Shown here: positions 44,341 to 50,881 of the stretch, in pieces
Numbering within the stretch: the stretch's first letter is position 1
Layout of the letters: every line of letters starts with the position of its first letter
Assembly: GCA_025451725.1 (NCBI GenBank)
Contig: JANWJX010000069.1
Span: 1-50,881, forward strand
Reading direction: 5' to 3'
Origin: Allostellaceae bacterium
Lineage (GTDB): Bacteria; Pseudomonadota; Alphaproteobacteria; ATCC43930; CGMCC-115725
DNA length: 50,881 nt
Made by a program: the position numbers and the translations under genes
Notes under the pieces: generated by a model
Told to the model about the DNA's origin: nothing
What the model saw: the letters and a program-made list of their open reading frames with translations, nothing else
Database searches by the model: none

Positions 44341-44589
44341 TTACTTTCGCAAATGCTTCTGGAACATCCGGTCGATTTTCTCGTTCGCGGCCTGCGCATC
44401 GGCCTCGGCCTTGTTTGCGACCTGCAACGCCTGCTCGGCCGTCGCCATCGCCTTGTCGGCTTCGGCCTTGGCGGCGTTCGCGGTGTTCTGGATCGCGGTG
44501 ATTTGTTCGGAGGTGGCGCAGCCCGTCAGCAACAACGGAGCGGAGACCAACACCGCGAGAACCCCATATCTTGTGTAACCTGACCGCAT
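44341..44589 (-). CDS. Lpp/OprI-like alanine-zipper lipoprotein
   Basis: The 82-residue protein has a lipoprotein signal with lipobox LLTGC (lipid Cys24), leaving a mature chain of 59 residues, against 58 as I recall for E. coli Lpp. The mature part is one long helix rich in Ala with heptad spacing (ANAAKAEADKAMATAEQALQ, then EADAQAANEKIDRMFQK) and ends HLRK. A C-terminal Lys is the residue by which Lpp is joined to peptidoglycan. AGGAG lies 6 bases before the ATG. It is followed after 67 bases by an L,D-transpeptidase of the ErfK/YbiS type. It probably tethers the outer membrane to the cell wall. Confidence 0.88.
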   Translation of the reverse strand: MRSGYTRYGVLAVLVSAPLLLTGCATSEQITAIQNTANAAKAEADKAMATAEQALQVANKAEADAQAANEKIDRMFQKHLRK

Positions 44590-44651
44590 TTTTCTCTCCT
44601 GGCTAATGTCACAAGGTCGTCGTGACTAAATCAGGTGGTACGGAAACCCGC

Positions 44652-44678
44652 GTCTCTTGACACGCCTGTGTCCGAGAC
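44652..44678. repeat. Interrupted palindrome upstream of the Lpp-like gene
   Basis: GTCTC (44652-44656) pairs with GAGAC (44674-44678), and inside it GACAC (44659-44663) pairs with GTGTC (44668-44672). It lies 63 bases upstream of the Lpp-like start and could be an operator or an mRNA hairpin. The rest of the 164-base gap from 44590 to 44753 shows only the hairpin at 44703-44719. Confidence 0.4.
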
Positions 44679-44702
44679 AACCCTACGTTAATGAGAGAGG
44701 TT

Positions 44703-44733
44703 CCCGCCCGCAAGGCGGGTTTCAGCGCTTTTT
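44703..44733 (+). terminator. Weak hairpin downstream of ade
   Basis: CCCGCC (44703-44708) and GGCGGG (44714-44719) form a perfect stem with a CGCAA loop. On the + strand TTT follows at once and a five-T run comes ten bases later. On the minus strand, the direction of ade, no T-run follows. It may end antisense or ade transcription, but the intrinsic-terminator form is poor. Confidence 0.35.
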
Positions 44734-44753
44734 GTCGCAATTTTCGCCTTTTT

Positions 44754-46463
44754 TCAGGCGGCGAGCAGTTCGAATCGGTCGACATCGACCAGGCCCCTGT
44801 CGGTGATCCGCAGATGCGGGATCACCGGCAGGGGCAGGAACGCGAGCTGGAGAAACGGCTCGGGCAACGGGCAACCGAGGTCGCGCACGAGTCGCTTGAG
44901 GCCGGCGAGTGAGCCGGCGACCTCCTCGAAAGGTGCAAGGCTCATCAGGCCCGCGACCGGCAGCTTCAGCTCGCCGAGGATGCGACCGCCGCGTGCCGCC
45001 GCGAACCCGCCGCCCATCGCGATCAGTCGGTTCACCGCGAGCGCCATGTCCGAATCGTCGTCGCCGATGACGCAGACATTATGGCTGTCGTGCCCGATCG
45101 AGGACGCCAGCGCGACGCCGCGCAACCCGAACCCGGTGACGAAGCCGCGCCCGATATTGCGGTTCTTGCCGTGCCGCGCAACGACGCAGACCTTGAGAAT
45201 GTCGTTGGCGGGATCGGCGATCCGCAGACCATTCCGCATCGGCAAGTCGCGGGTCAGAAACTGAGTCGTCACCGTGCCGGCGGTGACGCCGATCACCGGC
45301 GACGACGGTGTTACGCGATGCACTGCGAAATCGGCGGCGCCGACCGGGTCCAATTTCATGCTGTCGAGCCCGACCGGCGGCGCGAAGCGGCGGCCGGCGA
45401 AAGTCTCGTCGCTGACGACGCGACCGCCGGCGATGACCTGGCGCACGCGGCATTCGGCGAGATGGTCGAGCAGCACGATGTCGGCGCGCTGGCCCGGCGC
45501 GATCAGGCCGCGATCGGCAAGGCCGAAGCCGCGTGCGGCGGACCAGGTCGCGGCGCGATACACGTCCGCGACCGGCGCGCCCTTGGCGATGGCGGTGCGG
45601 ATCAGATGATCGAGATGGCCTTCTTCGAGAATGTCGAGCGGGTTGCGGTCGTCGGTGCAGAAACTGCAAAAGCTCGAGGTCTTGGCGTCGATCACTTCCG
45701 CCAGCGTCGCAACGTCCTTGCACACCGTGCCGTCGCGGATCAGGAGATGCACGCCCTTGCGCAACTTCTCCCACGCCTCGTCGACCGTCGTGGTCTCGTG
45801 GCAATTGCGGATGCCGCAGGAGAGATAGGCGTTGAGCTCCATGCCTTTGAGGAACGGCGCGTGGCCGTCGATATGCCCGCCCTCGAACGCGGCGAGCTTG
45901 TCCAGCACCTCGGGCTCCTTGGCGAACAGACCCGGGAAATTCATGAACTCGGCAAGACCGATCACTTTGGGATGATCGCGGAATGGCAAGAGATCGTCCG
46001 CGGTCAAGCGCGCGCCCGAGGTTTCCAGCTCGGTGGCCGGCACGCAGGATGGAAGCTGCACGCGCAGATCCATCGCCATGTTCGACGACGCGTCGAGGAA
46101 ATAGCGCAGGCCCGGCGCGCCCATCACGTTGGTGATTTCGTGCGGATCGCAGATTGCCGTGGTGGTGCCGCGGGGCAGGGCGCAGCGATCGAACTCGTCC
46201 GGCGTCACCAAGGTGGATTCGACATGGAGATGCGTGTCGATGAAACCCGGGACGCAGATCGCGTCGCCGCCGTCGATCTCGACGCGGCCGCGATATTGCT
46301 CATAGGTGCCGACGATGCGGTCGCCCGATATCGCAATGTCGCCCGACGCGATCTCGCCGGTCACGACATTGAGGAAACGCGTGTTCTTGATGACCAGATC
46401 GGCGGCGTCGCGGCCCAGCGCCTGGTCGATGCGCCGCGCGATGTGGGAAATGTCCCGGGCCAT
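44754..46463 (-). CDS. ade: Adenine deaminase
   Basis: The 569-residue amidohydrolase converts adenine to hypoxanthine and ammonia in purine salvage. The N-terminal beta domain holds DLVIKNTRFLNVVTGEI. Metal-site motifs are present: FIDTHLHVESTLVTP, DPHEITNVMG, GHIDGHAPFLKG and CHETTTVDEAWEKL, with the catalytic Asp region CTDDRNPLDI. The C-terminal part has the Ade signature GRGFVTGFGL and ASSIGHDSHNVCVIGDDD. Length fits the family. The start at 46463 is an ATG. The gene is divergent from the PhzF-like gene across a palindromic repeat. Confidence 0.95.
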   Translation of the reverse strand: MARDISHIARRIDQALGRDAADLVIKNTRFLNVVTGEIASGDIAISGDRIVGTYEQYRGRVEIDGGDAICVPGFIDTHLHVESTLVTPDEFDRCALPRGTTTAICDPHEITNVMGAPGLRYFLDASSNMAMDLRVQLPSCVPATELETSGARLTADDLLPFRDHPKVIGLAEFMNFPGLFAKEPEVLDKLAAFEGGHIDGHAPFLKGMELNAYLSCGIRNCHETTTVDEAWEKLRKGVHLLIRDGTVCKDVATLAEVIDAKTSSFCSFCTDDRNPLDILEEGHLDHLIRTAIAKGAPVADVYRAATWSAARGFGLADRGLIAPGQRADIVLLDHLAECRVRQVIAGGRVVSDETFAGRRFAPPVGLDSMKLDPVGAADFAVHRVTPSSPVIGVTAGTVTTQFLTRDLPMRNGLRIADPANDILKVCVVARHGKNRNIGRGFVTGFGLRGVALASSIGHDSHNVCVIGDDDSDMALAVNRLIAMGGGFAAARGGRILGELKLPVAGLMSLAPFEEVAGSLAGLKRLVRDLGCPLPEPFLQLAFLPLPVIPHLRITDRGLVDVDRFELLAA

Positions 46464-46505
46464 CGCGCATTGTCCATGATCGACACGGCATAGGCAATGT
46501 GCGTG

Positions 46506-46601
46506 CTTCGAGACGCACGCTTCGCGTGCTCCTCAGCATGAGGATCGTTTCTCATGGCAGTCCTCAGCCTGAGGAGCGATGCGAAGCATCGCGTCTCGAA
46601 G
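46506..46601. repeat. 96-base compound palindromic element (dispersed intergenic repeat type)
   Basis: CTTCGAGACGC (46506-46516) and GCGTCTCGAAG (46591-46601) are perfect 11-base arms. Between them lie four hairpins: GCACGC/GCGTGC (46515-46529), CCTCA/TGAGG (46531-46543), CCTCAG/CTGAGG (46562-46574), and GCGATGC/GCATCGC (46576-46592). The single strand could fold into a branched structure. Elements of this shape and wording are common between genes in Bradyrhizobium-like genomes. Confidence 0.85.
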
Positions 46602-46647
46602 GCCGCACGGGATTGACATCGGGGCGACCTACCCGAGTTATAGCGCC

Positions 46648-47433
46648 ATGAAAATTCCGCTCTATCAGATCGACGCCTTCACCGCGAAACCTTTTGGCGG
46701 CAATCCCGCCGCGGTCTGTCCGCTCGAGGAATGGCTCGACGACGCGACGATGCAAGCCATCGCCATGGAAAACAACCTGTCGGAGACGGCATTCTACGTG
46801 CCGGAGGATGAAGGCTTTCATCTGCGCTGGTTCACGCCCGCCATCGAGGTCGAACTATGCGGCCACGCCACGCTGGCGAGCGCGTGGGTGATCTTCAACC
46901 GTTTCGACTGGCCGCTCGAAAGCATCGATTTTCGCAGCCGCTCCGGCGTGCTCACTGTGACGCGCGACGGCGAACGGCTGGTGCTGGATTTTCCCGCGCG
47001 ACCCGCCGAGCCGGTCGGCGGCATCGACGCTGCGGCCGATGCGCTGGGCGCACGCCCAACGGAAATGCTGCTTGCCGGCAACGGCAACGCGCTCGCGGTG
47101 TTCGACAGCGCGCACGCGGTGCGAGCGCTAAAGCCCGAGTTCCGTAAAGTGGCCGCGCTCGAACCGTTCGGCGTGATCGCGACCGGACCGGGCGAGGATT
47201 GCGATTTCGTGTCGCGCTATTTCGTGCCGAAGGCGGGGCTCGACGAGGACCCGGTCACCGGGTCGGCCCATTGCACGCTGGTGCCGTACTGGTCGGCGCG
47301 TCTTGGCAAGAACAAACTGTTCGCGCGCCAAGTCTCGAAACGCGGCGGCGAATTGTGGTGCGAAGACCGCGGCGACCGCGTGCTGATCGCCGGCCAGTGC
47401 GCGCCGGTGATCGAAGGCACGCTGACGCTTTAG
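46648..47433 (+). CDS. PhzF-family isomerase-like protein
   Basis: The ATG at 46648 gives 261 residues starting KIPLYQIDAFTAKPFGGNPA, the standard PhzF opening. The frame upstream runs into the palindromic repeat. The catalytic Glu is in MENNLSETAFYVPED. The C-terminal half repeats the fold and has DEDPVTGSAHCTLVPYW. PhzF relatives share the diaminopimelate epimerase fold, and most have no known substrate. No phenazine genes are nearby, so a phenazine role is unlikely. Its stop overlaps that of the convergent thioesterase gene by 4 bases. Confidence 0.92.
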   Translation: MKIPLYQIDAFTAKPFGGNPAAVCPLEEWLDDATMQAIAMENNLSETAFYVPEDEGFHLRWFTPAIEVELCGHATLASAWVIFNRFDWPLESIDFRSRSGVLTVTRDGERLVLDFPARPAEPVGGIDAAADALGARPTEMLLAGNGNALAVFDSAHAVRALKPEFRKVAALEPFGVIATGPGEDCDFVSRYFVPKAGLDEDPVTGSAHCTLVPYWSARLGKNKLFARQVSKRGGELWCEDRGDRVLIAGQCAPVIEGTLTL

Positions 47434-47912
47434 CCGCGCGCCGGCATGATGAGGCAGGTCTCGGTGCCGTGCGCATAGAGCGTACCGGCGGCGTCGCGCA
47501 CGAATCCTTCCGAGGTCGCGATTCGGCTGCCGAATTGAAGCACGCGGCCCTCGCAGCGCAGCTTGCCGCTCGCTGTCGTCACCGCCTTCACCAGGTTCAG
47601 CTTGAACTCGATCGTGGTGTAGGCCTGTCCTGCCGCAAGTCTGGTGTGAACCGCGCAGGCCATCGATGAATCCAGCAGCGTCGCGATCCAGCCGCCGTGT
47701 ATCCCGCCGAGCGGGTTGGTGAACGCGTCGGTCGGCGTGCCCTCGAACACGACGCGGCCTGCTTCTGCCTCGGCGAGGAAAATATTGCTGGTGACGCAGA
47801 CCGGCGGCGTCGGCAACTCGCCTGCGATCATGCGGCGGAACACGTCGAGCCCCGGCCACGACAGCAGCACGTCGCGGGGCACCGGCCCCACGGGCCGCGA
47901 TTGTTCGGACAT
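47430..47912 (-). CDS. PaaI-like hotdog-fold thioesterase
   Basis: The ATG at 47912 gives 160 residues, with GGAGG 7 bases upstream. A much longer open frame to 49076 lies antisense to serC and is rejected. The hotdog motif TNPLGGIHGGWIATLLDSSM carries the HGG and Asp typical of PaaI/4HBT thioesterases. TTIEFKLNLVKAV and GRVLQFGSRIATSEG follow at the usual spacing. It would hydrolyse an acyl- or aryl-CoA; the substrate is unknown. It is transcribed divergently from serC. Confidence 0.92.
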   Translation of the reverse strand: MSEQSRPVGPVPRDVLLSWPGLDVFRRMIAGELPTPPVCVTSNIFLAEAEAGRVVFEGTPTDAFTNPLGGIHGGWIATLLDSSMACAVHTRLAAGQAYTTIEFKLNLVKAVTTASGKLRCEGRVLQFGSRIATSEGFVRDAAGTLYAHGTETCLIMPARG

Positions 47913-47955
47913 CTCATTACCTCCAAAGAGGGCGGATTTGTCGCGAGTATAAGGG

Positions 47956-47984
47956 TTGACCGTTGCGATAACGCCCCTTAGTTT
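47956..47984 (+). promoter_or_regulatory. Possible serC promoter
   Basis: TTGACC (47956-47961) is followed after 17 bases by TAGTTT (47979-47984). The -35 box is good and the -10 box is poor (three of six). It would start a leader of about 50 bases before serC. Confidence 0.35.
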
Positions 47985-47989
47985 CGCGC

Positions 47990-48041
47990 GCGGGACACGG
48001 CCCCCCAACGGGTCGCATCTATTCTGGAAGGAATAGCCTCC
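47990..48041 (+). promoter_or_regulatory. serC-type leader RNA with hairpin at the ribosome site
   Basis: CTATTC (48019-48024) and GAATAG (48031-48036) form a 6-base stem whose loop and 3' arm hold the Shine-Dalgarno GGAAGGA (48026-48032). Upstream is a conserved-looking G/C-rich stretch (GCGGGACACGG...AACGGGTCGC). This matches the position and style of the serC motif described upstream of serC-serA in alphaproteobacteria. The hairpin could block translation of serC. The start is approximate. Confidence 0.6.
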
Positions 48042-49199
48042 ATGAAGCCGAACGTCCGGCCCCGCATTCCCAATTTTTCGTCCGGTCCTTGCGCCAAGCG
48101 TCCCGGTTGGACGCCTGAAGCGCTGTCGAACGCGCTCGTCGGGCGCTCGCATCGCGCCAAGGTCGGCAAAGCCCGCCTTCAGGAAGTGTGCGACCGTTCG
48201 CGCGCGTTGCTCAATCTGCCCAAGGATTGGCGGCTCGGCATCGTGCCCGCCTCCGATACCGGCGCCGTCGAAATGGCGCTGTGGTCGATGCTCGGCGCGC
48301 GCGGCGTCGACGTCCTGACCTGGGAGAGTTTCGGCCAGGGTTGGGCGACCGACGTCGTGAAGCAGCTCAAGCTCAAAGACGCGCGCGTGTTCGAGGCGCC
48401 GTACGGCAAGCTGCCCGATCTGCGCGCGGTCGATTGGCGCAATGACGTGGTGTTTCCGTGGAACGGCACCACCTCCGGCGCGCGCGTGCCGAACGGCGAC
48501 TGGATCGCCGCCGACCGCGAAGGCCTTGCGATCTGCGACGCGACCTCGGCGGTGTTCGCGATGGACCTGCCGTGGGACAAGCTCGATGTCGTCACCTGGT
48601 CCTGGCAGAAAGTGCTCGGCGGCGAGGCGGCGCACGGCATGCTGGCGCTCTCGCCCCGCGCGGTGGCACGGCTTGAGAGCTACACACCGCCCTGGCCGTT
48701 GCCCAAGATTTTCCGCCTGACCTCCAAGGGCAAATTCAGCGAGGCGATCTTCCAGGCCGAGACCATCAACACGCCGTCGATGCTGGCGGTCGAAGATGCG
48801 ATCGACAGCCTGAAATGGGCGGCGGGCGTCGGCGGCACGGCGGGGCTGAAAAAGCGCTGCCAGCAGAATCTCGACGCCGTGACGGGCTGGGTGGCGCGTA
48901 CGCCCTGGATCGAATTCCTGGTGAGGGACGAGGCGATCCGGTCGTGGACCTCGGTTTGTCTCGAAGTGGTCGACGACTGGTTCAAGAAACAGCCCGAAGA
49001 GACCCAGCGCGCGGCGCTCAAGAAAATGGAAACGCTGCTCGACAAGGAAGGCGTCGCCTTCGACTTCGTCGGTCATCGCGACGCGCCGCCGGGCCTGCGC
49101 ATCTGGTGCGGCGCCACCGTCGAGACCAGCGACGTCGAAGCCGTGCTGCCGTGGCTCGATTGGGCTTACGGTGAAATCCGCACCCCCGTCGCCGCGTAG
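48042..49199 (+). CDS. serC: Phosphoserine aminotransferase, Methanosarcina/Rhizobium type
   Basis: The 385-residue PLP enzyme converts 3-phosphohydroxypyruvate and glutamate to phosphoserine and 2-oxoglutarate in serine synthesis. It opens [18 protein letters not shown]. The PLP Lys is at about residue 190 in [17 protein letters not shown], preceded by the cofactor Asp in [30 protein letters not shown] lies near the end. It belongs to the longer SerC variant found in rhizobia and methanogens rather than the E. coli type. serA starts 8 bases after its stop, so the two form an operon. Confidence 0.95.
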   Translation: MKPNVRPRIPNFSSGPCAKRPGWTPEALSNALVGRSHRAKVGKARLQEVCDRSRALLNLPKDWRLGIVPASDTGAVEMALWSMLGARGVDVLTWESFGQGWATDVVKQLKLKDARVFEAPYGKLPDLRAVDWRNDVVFPWNGTTSGARVPNGDWIAADREGLAICDATSAVFAMDLPWDKLDVVTWSWQKVLGGEAAHGMLALSPRAVARLESYTPPWPLPKIFRLTSKGKFSEAIFQAETINTPSMLAVEDAIDSLKWAAGVGGTAGLKKRCQQNLDAVTGWVARTPWIEFLVRDEAIRSWTSVCLEVVDDWFKKQPEETQRAALKKMETLLDKEGVAFDFVGHRDAPPGLRIWCGATVETSDVEAVLPWLDWAYGEIRTPVAA

Positions 49200-49207
49200 A
49201 GGTCGCC

Positions 49208-50782
49208 ATGCCGAAAGTCCTGATTGCTGACGCGCTCAGCGCGCAAGCCGTTGCCGTGTTCAAGGATCGCGGCGTCGAGACCGTCACCAAGACGGGCCTC
49301 ACGCCGCAGGAATTGAAGGACATGATCGGCGGATTCGACGGGCTTGCCGTCCGTTCCGCCACAAAGGTCACGAAGCCGGTGATCGAGGCCGCGACGAAGC
49401 TCAAAGTCATCGGCCGCGCCGGCATCGGCGTGGACACGATCGACGTCAACGCCGCGACCCAGCGCGGCATCGTGGTGATGAACACGCCGTTCGGCAATTC
49501 CATCACCACCGCCGAGCACGCCATCGCCATGATGTTCGCGCTCGCCCGCGACATTCCCGCCGCCAACGCCTCGACCCAGGCCGGAAAGTGGGAAAAATCG
49601 CGCTTCATGGGAGTCGAGCTCTACGGCAAGACGCTCGGCATCGTCGGCTGCGGCAATATCGGCTCGATCGTCGCCGATCGCGCGCTCGGCATCAAAATGA
49701 AGGTGATCGCCTACGATCCGTTCCTGTCGCCGGAGCGCGCCGTGACGCTCGGCGTCGAGAAGGTCGAGCTCGACGAGCTGTTCGCGCGCGCCGATTTCAT
49801 CACGCTCCACACGCCGTTGACGGACCAGACGCGCAACATCGTCAACGCCGCTTCGATCGCCAAGATGAAAAAAGGCGTGCGGATCGTCAATTGCGCGCGC
49901 GGCGGCCTCGTCGTCGAGGAAGACCTCAAGGCTGCGCTCGATTCCGGCAAGGTCGCCGGCGCCGCGCTGGACGTGTTTCCGGTCGAGCCGGCGAAGGAAA
50001 ACATCCTGTTCGGCCGCGACAACGTCGTGGCGACGCCGCATCTCGGCGCCTCGACCAGCGAGGCGCAAGAAAACGTCGCGGTGCAGATCGCCGAGCAGAT
50101 GTCCGACTTCCTGCTCGCCGGCGCCGTTACCAATGCCGTCAACGTGCCGTCGATCTCGGCGGAAGAAGCGGTGCGGCTCGGTCCCTATATGAACCTTGCG
50201 AAACAGCTTGGTGGCTTCGTCGGTCAGCTTATCGAGGCGCCGGTGTCCGCGGTCGAGATCGCCTATGAAGGCCATGTCGCCGAGCTCAACGTGAAGCCGC
50301 TGACCGCGATCGCGCTGGCGGGTCTCCTGGCGCCGACGCTGACCACGGTGAACGTCGTCAATGTGTCGATGATCTGTCGCGAGCGCGACATTCGCGTCAG
50401 CGAAACGCGCAGCACCGAACCGTCGAACTACCAGACCATGATGCGCGTCACCGCCATCACCGGCGACAAACGCCACTCCGTCACCGGCACGCTGTTCGGC
50501 GCCAAGCCGCGCCTCATCGACGTCGAGGACATCATGCTTGAGGCCGAGCTGGGGCCGCGCGTTCTGTTCGTGCGCAATATCGACAAGCCGGGCTTCGTCG
50601 GCAATCTCGGCAAGACGCTCGGCGACAACGGCATCAATATCGGCACCTTCAACATGGGCCGCATCGACGCCGGCGGTAACGCGATCTGCCTCATCACCGT
50701 CGATTCCGATTTAAGCGACGCGGTGCTGGCGAAGGTCAACGCCATTCCGAACGTGGTGCAGACCAAGCTGATGAGCTTCTGA
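49208..50782 (+). CDS. serA: D-3-phosphoglycerate dehydrogenase, long form with ACT domain
   Basis: The 524-residue enzyme catalyses the first step of serine synthesis, 3-phosphoglycerate to 3-phosphohydroxypyruvate with NAD+. The NAD site is LGIVGCGNIGSIVADRALG (about 142-160). Catalytic motifs are NCARGGLVVEEDL (Arg), DVFPVEPAKENILF (Glu region) and TPHLGASTSEAQENVA (His). A middle ASB-type domain (about 320-450) and a C-terminal ACT domain (RVLFVRNIDKPGFVGNLGKT to the end) follow, the latter often used for serine feedback. It is co-transcribed with serC under the leader at 47990-48041. Confidence 0.96.
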   Translation: MPKVLIADALSAQAVAVFKDRGVETVTKTGLTPQELKDMIGGFDGLAVRSATKVTKPVIEAATKLKVIGRAGIGVDTIDVNAATQRGIVVMNTPFGNSITTAEHAIAMMFALARDIPAANASTQAGKWEKSRFMGVELYGKTLGIVGCGNIGSIVADRALGIKMKVIAYDPFLSPERAVTLGVEKVELDELFARADFITLHTPLTDQTRNIVNAASIAKMKKGVRIVNCARGGLVVEEDLKAALDSGKVAGAALDVFPVEPAKENILFGRDNVVATPHLGASTSEAQENVAVQIAEQMSDFLLAGAVTNAVNVPSISAEEAVRLGPYMNLAKQLGGFVGQLIEAPVSAVEIAYEGHVAELNVKPLTAIALAGLLAPTLTTVNVVNVSMICRERDIRVSETRSTEPSNYQTMMRVTAITGDKRHSVTGTLFGAKPRLIDVEDIMLEAELGPRVLFVRNIDKPGFVGNLGKTLGDNGINIGTFNMGRIDAGGNAICLITVDSDLSDAVLAKVNAIPNVVQTKLMSF

Positions 50783-50790
50783 CCCGCCTC

Positions 50791-50819
50791 TTGACGCTAA
50801 AACGCAAATTGCGTATATA
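50791..50819 (+). promoter_or_regulatory. Strong sigma70-type promoter with palindromic spacer, for a gene beyond the window
   Basis: TTGACG (50791-50796) and TATATA (50814-50819) are separated by exactly 17 bases. The spacer contains the palindrome ACGCAA-A-TTGCGT (50802-50814), which touches the -10 box and would suit a repressor site. About 60 bases of leader follow to the window end with no start codon seen. In related genomes purA often follows serA, but that gene is not visible here. Confidence 0.6.
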
Positions 50820-50881
50820 GAGGCGAGCCGCTCGGGTCCGACGCGGCCGTCCGAAGGCAGAAATTTTTTTGCAGAACGAAG

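Noticed and set aside
43305-44501. 398-residue + strand frame opposite the L,D-transpeptidase and the Lpp-like gene
   Set aside because: Both minus-strand genes have signal peptides and active-site or lipobox motifs; the + frame has none.
44703-44719. Hairpin treated as a confident intrinsic terminator for ade
   Set aside because: In the direction of ade no T-run follows the stem, so it is kept only as a weak feature.
47913-49076. Long upstream extension of the thioesterase frame
   Set aside because: The extension is antisense to serC. The ATG at 47912 has a GGAGG at good spacing and the product then has normal hotdog length.

Overview
The window looks like chromosomal DNA from an alphaproteobacterium of the Rhizobiales (Hyphomicrobiales) type. 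The evidence is the uniformly high G+C, the serC-serA pair with a serC-type leader hairpin, the Methanosarcina/Rhizobium-type SerC, and dispersed palindromic elements of the kind common in Bradyrhizobium-like genomes. The genus cannot be fixed from the sequence alone. No tRNA, rRNA, CRISPR array, insertion sequence or prophage was seen, and no gene-free stretch exceeds 300 bases.

Region 1 (1-16723, + strand) is a tightly coupled four-gene operon. A giant two-partner-secretion adhesin is cut by the left window edge inside its secretion domain. It is followed by a periplasm-targeted TPR-CHAT caspase-like protein, a small exported FecR-like protein, and a CHASE2-class III adenylate cyclase. This is the best candidate for an undescribed system: a secreted adhesin, a putative periplasmic protease, and a membrane cyclase with an extracytoplasmic sensor. 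The adhesin carries 11 closely spaced cysteine pairs and no unpaired cysteine that I could find.

Region 2 (16716-37291) is an exopolysaccharide locus. A leftward operon holds the Wza-like export lipoprotein, a Wzz-type chain-length protein without a kinase domain, a small secreted protein, a WcaJ-type initiating transferase, a heparinase-like lyase and a glycosyltransferase. A rightward operon holds a GT4 transferase, an asparagine-synthase-type amidotransferase, an FkbM methyltransferase and a second GT4 transferase. A second leftward set holds a DUF192 protein, a BY-kinase-like protein with a broken Walker A, and an ExeA-like ATPase with a LysM tail. A second rightward set holds a Wzy/ligase-type polymerase, a second heparinase-family lyase and an AlgD-type GDP-mannose dehydrogenase. 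The gene set resembles XrtA-type EPS loci, but no exosortase and no Wzx flippase are visible. AlgD suggests a mannuronate-containing polymer.

Region 3 (37359-44589) holds envelope and housekeeping genes: a ChrA transporter, a short-chain dehydrogenase, a DegP/HtrA protease followed by an OmpR-type two-component system, and a leftward pair of an Lpp-like alanine-zipper lipoprotein and an L,D-transpeptidase. Region 4 (44754-50881) holds adenine deaminase, a PhzF-family protein, a PaaI-like thioesterase, and serC-serA. The right edge carries a strong promoter-like sequence for a gene beyond the window. All four convergent gene pairs in the window overlap at their 3' ends.
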